Assembly: GCF_001428065.1 (NCBI RefSeq)
Contig: NZ_LMSE01000002.1
Span: 1,270,120-1,334,119 of the forward strand
From: Nostocoides sp. Soil756
GTDB taxonomy: Bacteria; Actinomycetota; Actinomycetes; Actinomycetales; Dermatophilaceae
Direction of reading: 5' to 3'
Length of the DNA: 64,000 nucleotides
The notes below the pieces were generated by a model that did not search any database, was not told the origin of the DNA, and worked only from the letters and a program-made list of their open reading frames with translations. Positions 45,373-54,457 of the stretch are shown piece after piece (position 1 is the stretch's first letter; every line of letters starts with the position of its first letter). The translations under genes and the position numbers were made by a program.

Positions 45373-46333
45373 GGGCGTCGAGGACCCGACGCTCCTCGTC
45401 GTCGGTGAGCCCGGCCCGGCGCGGCGAGCTGCGGCTCCCCTCCTCCCAGGCGAGGGCGTCGTGCAAGGTCTCCTTGAGGGGACGGGTCACCAGCCCCGCA
45501 GCCCGGGCCCGCGTGGTGTCGAGGGTGGCGAAGCCCCGCCAGCCGGGGTCGTCGATCCACAGCGGCAGGGACGCCGGCCCCATCCAGGCGCCGACCCCGA
45601 GCTCGCGCAGCCGCTGGGCGGCGACGGGCAGCGGCCGGGCGGCCGACCCGGCCACGCGGGCGGCGGCGTCGAGCACCTCGCCCAGTCGCACGGTCGGACC
45701 GGTCACGTTGACGACCCCGTCGAGACGGCGCTCGGCCGCGGTGACCAGGAAGGCGGCGAGGTCGCGCACGTCGACCAGGGCGCACGGGAAGTCGAGGTCG
45801 CCCGGCACGACGACCCGCTCTCCCACCGGATGCGCGAAGCGCCAGGGCCAGTAGCCGGTGCGGCCCGAGTCGTCGCCCGGGCCGCCGATGAGGCCCGAGC
45901 GTGCCACCGTGGCGGTCGCGGGGGCCGCCAGCACGGCGTCCTCACAGGCGACCTTGGCCTCGCCGTAACGCTCCATGTCGGGCAGGACGTCGCCGGCGAG
46001 CGGGGCGCGGCGGGGGGCCTCCTCGGTCTGCTCGAGCGCGCCGAAGGTGGCGTAGACGTTGGCGGTCGAGACGAACATCCAGTGGCCGGTGTCGAGGTCA
46101 CGGACCGCGCGACGTACCTGGCCGGGCTGGCGCGACACGTCGACGACGGCGTCCCACCGGGTGCCGGCCACCGGCGCCAGCCCGTCGTCCAGGTCGCGGT
46201 CGGCCGCGACGAAGCTCGCGCGCGCGGGCGCCGCTGCCGACCCGCGGGCGAGGCACGTGACCTCGTGCCCCCGGCGCAGGGCCTCCTCGGCCACCACCCC
46301 ACCGAGCCACGCCGTCCCGCCGAGCACCAGCAT
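45344..46333 (-). CDS. NAD-dependent epimerase/dehydratase family protein
   Basis: 329 aa from ATG 46333, 7 bp after GGAGG; GTG 46339 is a weaker choice. Extended SDR with Rossmann motif MLVLGGTAWLGGVVAEEALR, VDVSRQPGQVRRAVRDLDTG, FVSTANVYATFG and the active-site region MERYGEAKVACEDAVL (Tyr/Lys). Related actinobacterial proteins are annotated as NAD-epimerases or reductases of uncertain substrate. The 29-bp tail-to-tail overlap with map puts the last ten residues of each in opposite strands. Confidence 0.85.
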   Translation of the reverse strand: MLVLGGTAWLGGVVAEEALRRGHEVTCLARGSAAAPARASFVAADRDLDDGLAPVAGTRWDAVVDVSRQPGQVRRAVRDLDTGHWMFVSTANVYATFGALEQTEEAPRRAPLAGDVLPDMERYGEAKVACEDAVLAAPATATVARSGLIGGPGDDSGRTGYWPWRFAHPVGERVVVPGDLDFPCALVDVRDLAAFLVTAAERRLDGVVNVTGPTVRLGEVLDAAARVAGSAARPLPVAAQRLRELGVGAWMGPASLPLWIDDPGWRGFATLDTTRARAAGLVTRPLKETLHDALAWEEGSRSSPRRAGLTDDEERRVLDALSRDEGSAG

Positions 46334-46511
46334 CCGCACCCCTCCACCCAACCGGCCGCCGCCCCACCGAGTCCAGTGTGTTCGCCGTCGGCGCACCCCG
46401 TCGCCGGTACCGACGCCGGGCCCCTCGACCCTGGACAGCACCGTCGCGCCCGCAGGACACTCGGCGTGGGCGCACCGCCGCGCCCACCCCGTCCGGCGAA
46501 GGAGCCGAGCC

Positions 46512-47303
46512 ATGACGTCGTACGACCTGTCCGGGCGCACCGCCCTCGTCACCGGAGGAGCCCAGGGGCTCGGGGAGGGCATGGCCAAGGCCCTGGCCGC
46601 CGCGGGCGCCCGCGTCATGGTCGGGGACCTGCAGGACGCAGGGGCCGACACCGCCGCCGCGCTCGGCGAGGGCCACGGCTTCGTCCGCCTGGACGTCACC
46701 GACGAGTCCTCGTGGGAGGCCGCGGTGGCCGCCACCGTCGAGCGGCTGGGCGGCCTCGACATCCTGGTCAACAACGCCGGCATCGAGATCACCAGCCTGG
46801 TCACCGAGGTCGAGGTGGCCGACATCGAGCGGATGCTGCGGGTGAACATCCTCGGCACGACCCTGGGGCTCAAGCACGGGCTGCGCACGATGCGCCCGGG
46901 CGGGGCCGCGGGCCGGGGCGGCAGCATCATCAGCGTCTCGTCGGTGGCCGCCACCATCGCCTTCCCCGGGATCGCGGTCTACTCGGCCACCAAGTCGGCC
47001 GTCGACCGGCTCACCCGCGTCGCGGCCACCGAGGCGGGCAAGCTCGGCTACGGCGTGCGCGTCAACTGCATCTACCCCGGGCTCGTCCCGACGGCGATGG
47101 GTGCGGGCCTGGCGAACGACGTGGCCGAGCTGGGGCTGTTCGCCTCGCCCGAGGCCGCCGTCGGCGCGGTCGTCGACCTCACGCCGGCCGGACGGCTCGG
47201 GACGGTGGAGGACATGGCCGACGCGGTGGTGTTCCTCGCGTCCGACGCCTCGCGCTTCGTCACCGGCATCGGGCTCCCGGTCGACGGCGGCATGGGGATG
47301 TGA
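46512..47303 (+). CDS. Short-chain dehydrogenase/reductase
   Basis: 263 aa from ATG 46512 with AAGGAGC upstream. Classical SDR: cofactor motif TALVTGGAQGLGEGMAKALA, NAG motif GLDILVNNAGIEITSL, catalytic SIISVSSVAATIAFPGIAVY and YSATKSAVDRLTRVAA (YxxxK), PG motif NCIYPGLVPTAMG, and GLPVDGGMGM end. The D-x residue pattern after strand 2 (VMVGDLQDAG) suggests NAD rather than NADP. Closest style is 3-alpha/20-beta-hydroxysteroid dehydrogenase-like SDRs, but substrate is unproven. Confidence 0.88.
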   Translation: MTSYDLSGRTALVTGGAQGLGEGMAKALAAAGARVMVGDLQDAGADTAAALGEGHGFVRLDVTDESSWEAAVAATVERLGGLDILVNNAGIEITSLVTEVEVADIERMLRVNILGTTLGLKHGLRTMRPGGAAGRGGSIISVSSVAATIAFPGIAVYSATKSAVDRLTRVAATEAGKLGYGVRVNCIYPGLVPTAMGAGLANDVAELGLFASPEAAVGAVVDLTPAGRLGTVEDMADAVVFLASDASRFVTGIGLPVDGGMGM

Positions 47304-47336
47304 GGCGTCGGCCGGCCACCCCCGTAGACTCGCGCC

Positions 47337-48251
47337 GTGAGCGAACCCCCCGCGTACCCCACGATGGAGGACGTCATCGGCGACACGCCGCTCGTCCGTC
47401 TGCAGCGCCTGCCGGGTTCGGAGAACGACCGCCGCGGCAACGTGCTCCTCGCCAAGCTCGAGGGGAACAACCCGGCCGGCTCGGTCAAGGACCGCCCGGC
47501 CATCAGCATGATCCGCGGCGCGGAGGCGCGCGGGGAGATCGCGCCCGGCGACACCCTGCTGGAGGCCACGTCGGGCAACACCGGGATCGGCCTGGCGATG
47601 GCGGCGGCCATCAGCGGCTACCGGCTGGTCATCGTGATGCCCGAGGACGCGTCCATCGAGCGGATCCAGACCATGAAGGCGTACGGCGCCGAGCTGGTGC
47701 TGACCCCGTCCGGCGGCGGCATGGAGGAGGCCCGCGACGTCGTGACGCGGATGGAGCAGGAGGGCCGCGGCCGGGTCCTGGACCAGTTCGGCAACCCGGA
47801 CAACCCGCGCGCCCACGAGACCGGGACCGGCCCGGAGCTGTGGCGCCAGACCGACGGGCGCATCACGCACTTCGTGTCCGCGATGGGCACCACCGGCACG
47901 ATCACCGGGGTCTCGCACTTCCTGAAGTCGCGCAACCCCGGCATCCAGGTCGTCGGCGCGCAGCCCGCCGAGGGTTCCAAGATCTCCGGGATCCGCGCCT
48001 GGCCACCGGAGTACGTGCCGAGGATCTTCGACCCCTCGGCGGTGGACCGGACCGTGGAGGTCACCCAGGCCGACGCCGAGGAGACCGCCCGCCGGCTGGC
48101 CCGCGAGGAGGGCATCTTCGGGGGGATCTCCGCGGCCGGCGCCTGCTGGACCGCCCTGCAGGTGGCCCAGGAGGTCGAGGGGGCGACGATCGTCTTCATC
48201 GTCTGCGACCGCGGCGACCGCTACCTCTCCAGCGGCGTCTTCCCCGCCTGA
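47337..48251 (+). CDS. cysM: Cysteine synthase B (CysM, E. coli type)
   Basis: 304 aa, GTG at 47337. PLP-dependent O-acetylserine sulfhydrylase: DVIGDTPLVRLQRLPGS, PLP Lys in KLEGNNPAGSVKDRPAISMI, EATSGNTGIGLAMAAAISGY, TPSGGGMEEARDVV, FVSAMGTTGTITGVSHFL and FIVCDRGDRYLSSGVF. The QLVR-like IRAWPPEYVPRIFD and end pattern follow the enterobacterial CysM form (about 303 aa) more than the CysO-dependent mycobacterial CysM. It makes cysteine from O-acetylserine (or phosphoserine) and sulfide or thiosulfate, complementing the sulfite reductase and CysH at 58-60 kb. Confidence 0.92.
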   Translation: MSEPPAYPTMEDVIGDTPLVRLQRLPGSENDRRGNVLLAKLEGNNPAGSVKDRPAISMIRGAEARGEIAPGDTLLEATSGNTGIGLAMAAAISGYRLVIVMPEDASIERIQTMKAYGAELVLTPSGGGMEEARDVVTRMEQEGRGRVLDQFGNPDNPRAHETGTGPELWRQTDGRITHFVSAMGTTGTITGVSHFLKSRNPGIQVVGAQPAEGSKISGIRAWPPEYVPRIFDPSAVDRTVEVTQADAEETARRLAREEGIFGGISAAGACWTALQVAQEVEGATIVFIVCDRGDRYLSSGVFPA

Positions 48252-48301
48252 GCGGTTCGCCGGACGCCCGGAGACATCCGGGTCTCGTGATGAGCGCGAG
48301 C

Positions 48302-48330
48302 TTCCGCGTCGTCACAGTGAGGACGCGGAA
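48302..48330. repeat. 29-bp palindrome between cysM and hemerythrin gene
   Basis: TTCCGCGTC-g-TCAC-a-GTGA-g-GACGCGGAA: arms perfect apart from one facing G-G pair. Imperfect extension on both sides (AGCG...CGCT), and a third partial TTCCGCG copy at 48371. It lies within the 320-bp gap 48252-48571, which holds no supported gene; a weak hairpin at 48267-48282 (CCCGGA/TCCGGG) may end cysM. Confidence 0.7.
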
Positions 48331-48571
48331 ACTTGTCGCTGGCGGGGATACATCTCGATCACGAGCGGACTTCCGCGCCATCAGCGTGACCCGGGTCCCC
48401 GCGGAGGGCGGAGTTGGTGCCGCGCCCAGCGCAGGAGTATTTTCCACAGTATTGCTGGAGAAGAGTACCGGCGCCGAGGGCGCGGGTGCGGTGACGGTCA
48501 CCTCCCTCACGGAGGCGCCCGCGGCGTGGCGCCTGCGGAACACTCGCGCCCGAACCGGACGGAGGACGTCG

Positions 48572-49024
48572 ATGTGCTCGTACTGCGGATGCGAGAGCGT
48601 GACGGTGGTCGGCCGGTTCATGGCCGAACACGTCGACATCATCAACGCCTGCGGTGACCTCCGGCGAGCCTGCGCCGGTGCCGATGCCCAGGTGACCTCG
48701 CGCGCGGTCGGGCGGTTGCAGCACCTCCTGCAGCCGCACACCTCCGCCGAGGAGGCCGGGATGTTCACCGTCCTGGCCGAGGACCCCGAGTTCACCGAGC
48801 ACGTGCGCTCCCTGTGCGCCGAGCACGAGACGCTCGACGCGATGCTCGCCGAGATCGGGCAGGGCCGGACGGCGACGATGCCGGCCTTCGAGCGAGCCCT
48901 GCGGGTGCACATCGACCGTGAGGAGAACGGGCTCTTCCCCGCCGCGGCGATCGCGTTCGCCGGCTCGGAGTGGGACCGCGTCGTCGCCCTCACTCCGCCG
49001 GCCACCCACCCGGCGCCTGCCTGA
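48572..49024 (+). CDS. Hemerythrin HHE-domain protein
   Basis: 150 aa from ATG 48572 with GGAGGA 6 bp upstream. Four-helix bundle with the expected di-iron ligands: RFMAEHVDIINACG (His), LLQPHTSAEEAGMF (His, Glu), LCAEHETLDAML (His), LRVHIDREENGLFP (His, Glu). The N terminus MCSYCGCESV has three cysteines in a CxxCxC arrangement, unusual for hemerythrin and possibly metal- or redox-active. Likely role is oxygen, NO or iron handling, but not specific. Confidence 0.85.
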   Translation: MCSYCGCESVTVVGRFMAEHVDIINACGDLRRACAGADAQVTSRAVGRLQHLLQPHTSAEEAGMFTVLAEDPEFTEHVRSLCAEHETLDAMLAEIGQGRTATMPAFERALRVHIDREENGLFPAAAIAFAGSEWDRVVALTPPATHPAPA

Positions 49025-49054
49025 GCGGCGTCCTCGCGGGTTCGCGTCGCTCGG

Positions 49055-49720
49055 TCAGGCGCGGCGGGCGAGGACGACGACCTGCCCCTCCTGCTCCCGC
49101 CCGACGGCCTCGCGGATCATCCGGGCCCGGCGCCCGAGCCCGACCGCGGCCAGCGCCGTCATCAGGTCGCGGGGCCCACGGTGGTAGCGGGTCAGCACCA
49201 CGTCGTGCCCGCGCTCGCGCAGACGGGCGCCGACGTCGACCGGACCGTCGCCCTTCTGCGACGCCACCAGCACGTGACCGCCGGGCCGCACCACGCGGGC
49301 GACCTCGGCCAGGGCGAGCCCCAGCTCGTGGTCGGGCAGATGGATGACGGAGTACCAGAGCAGCACCCCGTCGAAGGACGCGTCGGCGAAGGGCAGGGCG
49401 GTCAGCGACGCCTCGTGCACCTCGAGGTCCGGATGGTCGCGCCGGGCCATCGCCAGCATCCCGGGCGAGATGTCGACGCCGACGACCGAGCAGCCGCGGT
49501 CGGCCAGGAAGCGCGCCATCCGGCCGGTGCCGCAGCCGGCGTCGAGCACCCGGGCGCCGCCGCCCTCGAGCACGCGGTCGGCGAAGTCCTCGACCATGGC
49601 GAGGTCGAGGCGCGCCTCGGGCTCGGTGCCGGGGTAGGTCGCCGCGTAGTCCTCGGCGATGGCGTCGTAGGCCGCACGTACCTCCGCACGCACCTCGTCG
49701 GGACCGTCGGAAGGCTCCAT
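49055..49720 (-). CDS. Class I SAM-dependent methyltransferase
   Basis: 221 aa from ATG 49720, 4 bp after the dxs stop, so the tail gene of a dxs transcript. SAM-binding motif I VLDAGCGTGRMARFLADRG, motif II VVGVDISPGMLAMARRDHPD, LTALPFADASFDGVLLWYSV (motif post II) and VVRPGGHVLVASQKGDG. Methyltransf_11/25 type acting on a small molecule; substrate unknown. Confidence 0.87.
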   Translation of the reverse strand: MEPSDGPDEVRAEVRAAYDAIAEDYAATYPGTEPEARLDLAMVEDFADRVLEGGGARVLDAGCGTGRMARFLADRGCSVVGVDISPGMLAMARRDHPDLEVHEASLTALPFADASFDGVLLWYSVIHLPDHELGLALAEVARVVRPGGHVLVASQKGDGPVDVGARLRERGHDVVLTRYHRGPRDLMTALAAVGLGRRARMIREAVGREQEGQVVVLARRA

Positions 49721-49724
49721 GGCG

Positions 49725-51593
49725 TCAGGCGAGGCGCTCGCGCAGCCGGGTCGCGACGGCGTCGGGGGTGAGCTCGACCGCGTCGAGCACCTGCCCCCGC
49801 GAGGCGTGCTCGAGGAAGCGCTTGGGCAGCCCGAAGACGTCGACGGGCTGGTCGAGCCCGGCGTCACGCAACGCCTGGGTCACCTGCGAGCCGATGCCGC
49901 CGACCACGACGTTGTCCTCGACCACGGCGACCCGGCCGGCCGCCCGGGCCAGCGTGACGACCTCGTCGGGCACCGGCAGCGCCCACACCGGGTCGACGAC
50001 ACGGACGCGGTGCCCCTCGGCGGCCAGCTTCTCGGCGGCGGTCAGTGCGGTGGCCGCCATCGAGCCGACCCCGACCAGCAGGACGTCGACGGCGTCGGCA
50101 TCGGGCTCGGCGAGCACGTCGACCCCGCCGACGGTGCGCACGGCCTCGATGGGCTCGGCGACGGTGCCCTTGGGGAAGCGGACGACCGAGGGAGCGTCAT
50201 CGATGGCGACGGCGGCACGCACCGCCCGCGCCACCTGCTGGCCGTCGCGCGGCGCGGCCAGGTGCAGCCCGGGCACGACCCCGCTGATGGTCATGTCCCA
50301 CATGCCGTGGTGCGACGCGCCGTCAGGGCCGGTGACCCCGGAGCGGTCGAGCACGACGGTGACGCCCGCCCGGTGCAGTGCGCAGTCCATGAGCAGCTGG
50401 TCGAAGGCCCGGTTGAGGAAGGTGGCGTAGACCGCGACCACCGGGTGCAGGCCCGAGAACGCCAGGCCGGCGGCCATCGTCATCGCGTGCTGTTCGGCGA
50501 TGCCGACGTCGAAGGTGCGCTCGGGGAAGCGGTCGCAGAACGGCTGGAGCCCGACCGGCATCATCATCGCGGCGGTGATGGCGACGACGTCGCGGCGCTC
50601 CTCGCCGAGCTCGACCATGGTGTCGGCGAACTCGTCGGTCCAGCTGCGCCCGGCGATCTCGAGCGGCAGGCCGGTCTCGGGGTTGATGACCCCGACGGCA
50701 TGGAACTGGTCGGCCTCGTCGGTGATGGCCGGGTCGTAGCCGCGGCCCTTCTGGGTGATGACGTGCACCAGCACCGGGCCGCCGAAAGCGCGCGCCTTGC
50801 GCAGCGCGGCCTCGAGGGCGGGCTCGTCGTGGCCGTCGACCGGGCCGATGTACTTCAGCCCGAGGTCCTCGAACATCCCCTGCGGGGCGACGATGTCCTT
50901 GATGCCCTTCTTGACCCCGTGCAGCGTCTCGTACATGGCGCCGCCGACGACGGGCGTGCGCGAGACGTTGCGCTTGCCCCAGTCGAGGAAGCGCTCGTAG
51001 CCGCGGGTGGTGCGCAAGGTGGCGAGGTGGTCGGCCAGGCCCCCGCGGGTGGGGGCGTAGGAACGCTCGTTGTCGTTGACCACGAGCACCAGCGGCAGGT
51101 CGTCCTCGGCGGCGATGTTGTTGATGGCCTCCCACGCCATCCCGCCGGTGAGGGCACCGTCGCCGATGACCGCGACGGTGTGCCGGTTGCGTTCGCCGCG
51201 CACGACCCGGCCGGCGGCGATGCCGTGGGCCCAGGACAGGGACGTGGAGGCGTGCGAGTTCTCGACGACGTCGTGGGGCGACTCGGCGCGGCTGGGGTAG
51301 CCCGACATCCCGCCCTGCTTGCGCAGCGCCGAGAAGTCGCGGCGGCCGGTGAGGAGCTTGTGCACGTAGGACTGGTGGCCGGTGTCGAAGACCACGGTGT
51401 CGGTGGGGCTGTCGAAGACCCGGTGCAGGGCGATGGTGAGCTCGACGACGCCGAGGTTGGGCCCGAGGTGGCCTCCGGTGCGGGAGACCTGGTCGACCAG
51501 GAAGGCACGGATCTCGTCGGCGAGGGCGGGCAGCTGCGCCGCCGGGAGGGCCTTGAGGTCGCGGGGACCTTCGATCCGTTCCAGCAGGCTCAC
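49725..51593 (-). CDS. dxs: 1-Deoxy-D-xylulose-5-phosphate synthase
   Basis: 622 aa from ATG 51593. Thiamine-diphosphate enzyme: [60 protein letters not shown] (GDG-type TPP/Mg motif), [18 protein letters not shown]-type segment ([20 protein letters not shown]), [20 protein letters not shown] and the transketolase C domain. Condenses pyruvate and glyceraldehyde-3-phosphate, first step of the MEP isoprenoid pathway. Complete, usual length. Followed by a methyltransferase gene on the same strand. Confidence 0.97.
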   Translation of the reverse strand: MSLLERIEGPRDLKALPAAQLPALADEIRAFLVDQVSRTGGHLGPNLGVVELTIALHRVFDSPTDTVVFDTGHQSYVHKLLTGRRDFSALRKQGGMSGYPSRAESPHDVVENSHASTSLSWAHGIAAGRVVRGERNRHTVAVIGDGALTGGMAWEAINNIAAEDDLPLVLVVNDNERSYAPTRGGLADHLATLRTTRGYERFLDWGKRNVSRTPVVGGAMYETLHGVKKGIKDIVAPQGMFEDLGLKYIGPVDGHDEPALEAALRKARAFGGPVLVHVITQKGRGYDPAITDEADQFHAVGVINPETGLPLEIAGRSWTDEFADTMVELGEERRDVVAITAAMMMPVGLQPFCDRFPERTFDVGIAEQHAMTMAAGLAFSGLHPVVAVYATFLNRAFDQLLMDCALHRAGVTVVLDRSGVTGPDGASHHGMWDMTISGVVPGLHLAAPRDGQQVARAVRAAVAIDDAPSVVRFPKGTVAEPIEAVRTVGGVDVLAEPDADAVDVLLVGVGSMAATALTAAEKLAAEGHRVRVVDPVWALPVPDEVVTLARAAGRVAVVEDNVVVGGIGSQVTQALRDAGLDQPVDVFGLPKRFLEHASRGQVLDAVELTPDAVATRLRERLA

Positions 51594-51790
51594 CGCGGCC
51601 TACCTCCTCGTTCTCGGGTCCGGTCGAACCCCACGAGTCTAGGTGCTCGGCCCGGGTGCACCCGCAGGGACGAAGGTGCCCTCCACCACGTCCTCACCGG
51701 ATGCCCACGCCGCCGCTACCCGGCGGCCCCGGTGGTGGGACGCCCCGCACCGAGCCCGCCCGCCCCTAGGCTGGCGCGCGAGGAGGCGGT

Positions 51791-52663
51791 GTGCGGGTCG
51801 GGACGACGCCGGTGGCGGCGGGGCGGAGGCACTCGGTCGGTCTGCGGGCCGACGGGACGGTGCTGGTCGCCGGGGCCGTCGCGGCCGGTGAGGGACGGGT
51901 CGGCGGATGGTCGGGGGTCACCGCGGTGGCGGCCGGGGACGTGCACGTGGCCGCCAACACCGGTCGCTCCCACACGGTCGGGCTGCGCTCCGGCGGAACG
52001 GTGCTCGCCACCGGGTGGGACGGCGACGGCCAGTGCGACGTCGCCGGCTGGCACGACGTGGTGGCCGTGGCGGCGGGCTGGCGGCGGACCCTCGGGCTGC
52101 GGTCCGACGGCACCGTCGTGGCGGCCGGCCGCGCGGCGGAGGGGGCCTGCGACGTCGGTGCCTGGCGGGAGGTGGTGGCGGTGGCGTGCGGCGACTGGCA
52201 CTCGGTGGCGGTGCTGGCCGACGGGACGGCCCGGGCCGTCGGTGTCGACCGCCGCGGCCAGGGCCGGGTCGCGGGCTGGCGCGGCCTGCGCGACGTCGCC
52301 GCCGGCTCCGTGCACACCGTCGGGCTGCGCGCCGACGGCACCGTCCTGGCCACCGGCCCGCGGCGCCCGGGGCCGGCGGCCGTCGCGGATGCCTGCGCGG
52401 TCGGCGGATGGCGCGAGGTGGTGGCCGTGGCCGCCGGCAGCCACCACACCGTGGGGCTGACGGCCGCCGGGCGGGTGCTGGCGGTGGGTGACGACACCCA
52501 CGGCCAGTGCGCGGTGGCGGGATGGCGCGACGTCGTGGCGGTCGCGGCCGGCGCCACCCACACCCTCGGGGTGCGCGCCGACGGCACCGTGCTCGCGGCC
52601 GGGGGCGACGGCCACGGCCAGGCCGACGTGGGGTCGTGGCGCGACCTCCGGGTGGCCGGCTGA
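51791..52663 (+). CDS. RCC1-repeat beta-propeller protein
   Basis: 290 aa from GTG 51791. Made almost entirely of RCC1/BLIP-II-like repeats of about 38-42 residues: each has HTVGLRADGTVLATG, a Gly-rich turn (GDGQCDVAGW) and DVVAVAAG. At least seven repeats are visible (for example HSVGLRADGTVLVAG, RTLGLRSDGTVVAAG, HTLGVRADGTVLAAG), enough for one closed propeller. There is no signal peptide, so it is probably cytosolic. The family binds proteins; BLIP-II inhibits beta-lactamases. The high repeat identity at DNA level makes it prone to expansion. It ends 11 bp before the left repeat of the 52.7-57.4 kb island. Confidence 0.85.
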   Translation: MRVGTTPVAAGRRHSVGLRADGTVLVAGAVAAGEGRVGGWSGVTAVAAGDVHVAANTGRSHTVGLRSGGTVLATGWDGDGQCDVAGWHDVVAVAAGWRRTLGLRSDGTVVAAGRAAEGACDVGAWREVVAVACGDWHSVAVLADGTARAVGVDRRGQGRVAGWRGLRDVAAGSVHTVGLRADGTVLATGPRRPGPAAVADACAVGGWREVVAVAAGSHHTVGLTAAGRVLAVGDDTHGQCAVAGWRDVVAVAAGATHTLGVRADGTVLAAGGDGHGQADVGSWRDLRVAG

Positions 52664-52673
52664 CCCGGCCGGC

Positions 52674-52767
52674 CCCTCAGAGCCGCGGCACGAACTCCAG
52701 CCCGCGCAGGGCGTCGAGCAGCAACCCGGCCGCGCGGCGAGCCGCCACGAGGCGCACGCCCTCGCAC
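52674..52767 (-). repeat. Left direct repeat of the 4.6-kb island
   Basis: Encodes, on the minus strand, the last 29 codons plus stop of the SOS-box gene (ending LLLDALRGLEFVPRL). Protein sequence identical to the right copy, DNA differing at four synonymous positions. Confidence 0.85.
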
Positions 52768-52813
52768 GTCGCGCCGGAGAGCGAGGGTTGCCACGTCGAG
52801 ATTCTCCTAGCAT

Positions 52814-53407
52814 GTGGGCGTGACCTATGACGCGCTCGCCGAGAGCGTCCGGTTGATCCAGTGCGAGCACCTGGAGCCCGTGGTGCGCCTGAGCCGGCGG
52901 CGTCGGTTCGCTGCGATGGCCGTCGACGTCGCGGGCGACGTAGCGGTCACCCGGTTCGCCAGACGAGGGGTGGGTTGCGTCCTGTCCGAGACCTGGGTCC
53001 TGGCCAGGCGGCGCACGAGCTGGCATCTGCTCGGCGGCGGCAGTGACTCTGCTGACGATGACCTGCTCACCCCTCGCCCCGCCCGGCTACCGGGCCACCT
53101 CGGTCTGCCCTGGGCCAAGGGTTCCGGCATTGATCCCGGGCTGGTCCTCATCGAGGACAGCGGCGGAGTCCATGACAGTCGGGGCAGGTCGGACCCGTGT
53201 CCGTGGAGCGGTCGCTGGATACGCCACGTCGGCCTGCGGACCAGCGCCGACGTCGAGTCCGTCACCGTCGATGACCGGACGGTCCGGGTGCCTTGGCATG
53301 GCCGGGTCGTCCTCGTCTCGAGCGGACGTCGATCACCACGAGTGGTCGTCAATGGCGAGCGAGGCGCTGTTCTCGGCGAGATCCACCCCTTCGAGGGCGC
53401 CAGGTGA
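52814..53407 (+). CDS. Hypothetical protein inside the island
   Basis: 197 aa from GTG 52814 (GTG 52820 equally possible). Begins VTYDALAESVRLIQCEHLEP, then a basic stretch (RLSRRRRFAAMAVDVAG) and a beta-rich second half with DVESVTVDDRTVRVPWHGRV and RSPRVVVNGERGAVLGEIHP. No signal peptide or membrane helix and no family recognised. Coding composition is good, and the start is 47 bp from the island's left repeat. Confidence 0.65.
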   Translation: MGVTYDALAESVRLIQCEHLEPVVRLSRRRRFAAMAVDVAGDVAVTRFARRGVGCVLSETWVLARRRTSWHLLGGGSDSADDDLLTPRPARLPGHLGLPWAKGSGIDPGLVLIEDSGGVHDSRGRSDPCPWSGRWIRHVGLRTSADVESVTVDDRTVRVPWHGRVVLVSSGRRSPRVVVNGERGAVLGEIHPFEGAR

Positions 53408-53492
53408 ACGCGCTGCCACCGTGAGAGAACCCAGCGCCGACACCGACATGAGCGGACGCTCCCCTGCGTCATTCGCGGCCGACAGGGCTACG

Positions 53493-53660
53493 TCAGGCGG
53501 GGCGTTCGCGGTCGAGTCGTTCGAGGATCCAGGAGCGGACGAGGGTTGAGGCGGGGAGGGGCGTGGTGGCGGCGACGCGCTGGACTGCGGCTTTTCTTCT
53601 GCGCTGAGGCGCACGGAGTACAGCTTCTTCCGGTTCGGTCTTGGTCCGGTGATGCCGGCG
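53493..53660 (-). pseudogene. Frameshifted antitoxin-like gene
   Basis: KKLYSVRLSAEEK reads in one frame and continues as AAVQRVAATTPLPASTLVRS, WILERLDRERPA, stop 53493, in another; the break is in the A-rich run opposite 53590-53600. Together they look like the end of a ribbon-helix-helix-type antitoxin. No clear start codon remains, and the nucleotidyltransferase gene starts on the other strand upstream. Confidence 0.5.
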
Positions 53661-53695
53661 AGTAGCTCTGCGGTGGGCAGGACTCCACCGACACC

Positions 53696-54043
53696 GTGCA
53701 GTTCGGCCCGTACGCTGGTTGCACGAGGACCGCGACCAGGCAGAGCGAGTCGTTGCGTGCAGCGATCGCCAGTCATCGTCGCGCGCTCGAGGAGATCCTT
53801 GGTCGGTACGGAGCGACGAACGCTCGCCTGTTCGGTTCTGTTGCCCGCGGCGACGCCACGCCGGAGAGCGACATTGACCTGCTGGTCGATCTGACACCTG
53901 GTGGCGGCAACGAACTCCTGCGCGTGTCCGGCATTGCCGAGGAACTGACCGAGCTCCTCCGGAACCGGGTCGATGTCGTAGCGAGCTCGCTGCTGCGTGA
54001 TGAGGTCTCCGCCAGCGCCCTTGCCGACGCGGTGGCGGTGTGA
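53696..54043 (+). CDS. mntA: MNT-type nucleotidyltransferase (MntA-like antitoxin)
   Basis: 115 aa if started at GTG 53696; a TTG near 53752 (SLRAAIASHRRALEEILGRY) would give the more usual length of about 96. The minimal nucleotidyltransferase signature is intact: ARLFGSVARGDATPESDIDL with GS-x10-DxD. MntA antitoxins AMPylate the HepT RNase toxin encoded just downstream, and here a HepT start overlaps by 4 bp. Because that HepT is broken, the antitoxin is now an orphan. Confidence 0.8.
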   Translation: MQFGPYAGCTRTATRQSESLRAAIASHRRALEEILGRYGATNARLFGSVARGDATPESDIDLLVDLTPGGGNELLRVSGIAEELTELLRNRVDVVASSLLRDEVSASALADAVAV

Positions 54044-54179
54044 GCCGCTCCGAGGACGAGCGGTTCGCCGACGTCCTGGGCGCCATCGAGCGCTGTCTGG
54101 ACTACGCGCCGCACCTGCATTCCGGGACATCGTGGATCATCAGCTCACCGACTTGGCCACCGCCATACGCAACCGCTGA
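54040..54179 (+). pseudogene. HepT toxin remnant, internally deleted
   Basis: Starts correctly as SRSEDERFADVLGAIERCLD, YAPHL, overlapping the mntA-like stop (GTGA), then jumps with a frame change to the HepT C terminus FRDIVDHQLTDLATAIRNR, stop 54179. About 50-60 residues, including the RNase Rx4-6H region, are missing. The toxin cannot be functional. Confidence 0.75.
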
Positions 54180-54457
54180 CACCGGCAGCGTCATGTGGTG
54201 CCGGAGCAGGGTCGACTGGCGGCGGACGGACGCATCTCGGCGCTTGGTCAGGTCTTGCGAGCCGGCCGAACTCAGTTGAGAGCCCCGCATAGTGGTGCAG
54301 CGTGATCGCTGGGTTCGTCGCTGTCACGTGTGTCGGTGGTGGACGGGGTGCGGCCACCGCGTGATCCTTCTCGTGAACCCTCACCAGCGCTGCGCACCCT
54401 GGCCCGGCAGGGGGCACGCGTACGTTCGGCACCAGTCCCGATCAAAGGAGATCCACG

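Noticed and set aside
45461-49024. 1187-codon plus-strand frame
   Set aside because: It is the shadow of the epimerase, SDR and cysM genes; only the end, from 48572 (hemerythrin), is coding.
52674-52813. A separate small gene in the gap after the RCC1 protein
   Set aside because: It is only the stranded 3' end of the 57315-57773 gene, without start codon.
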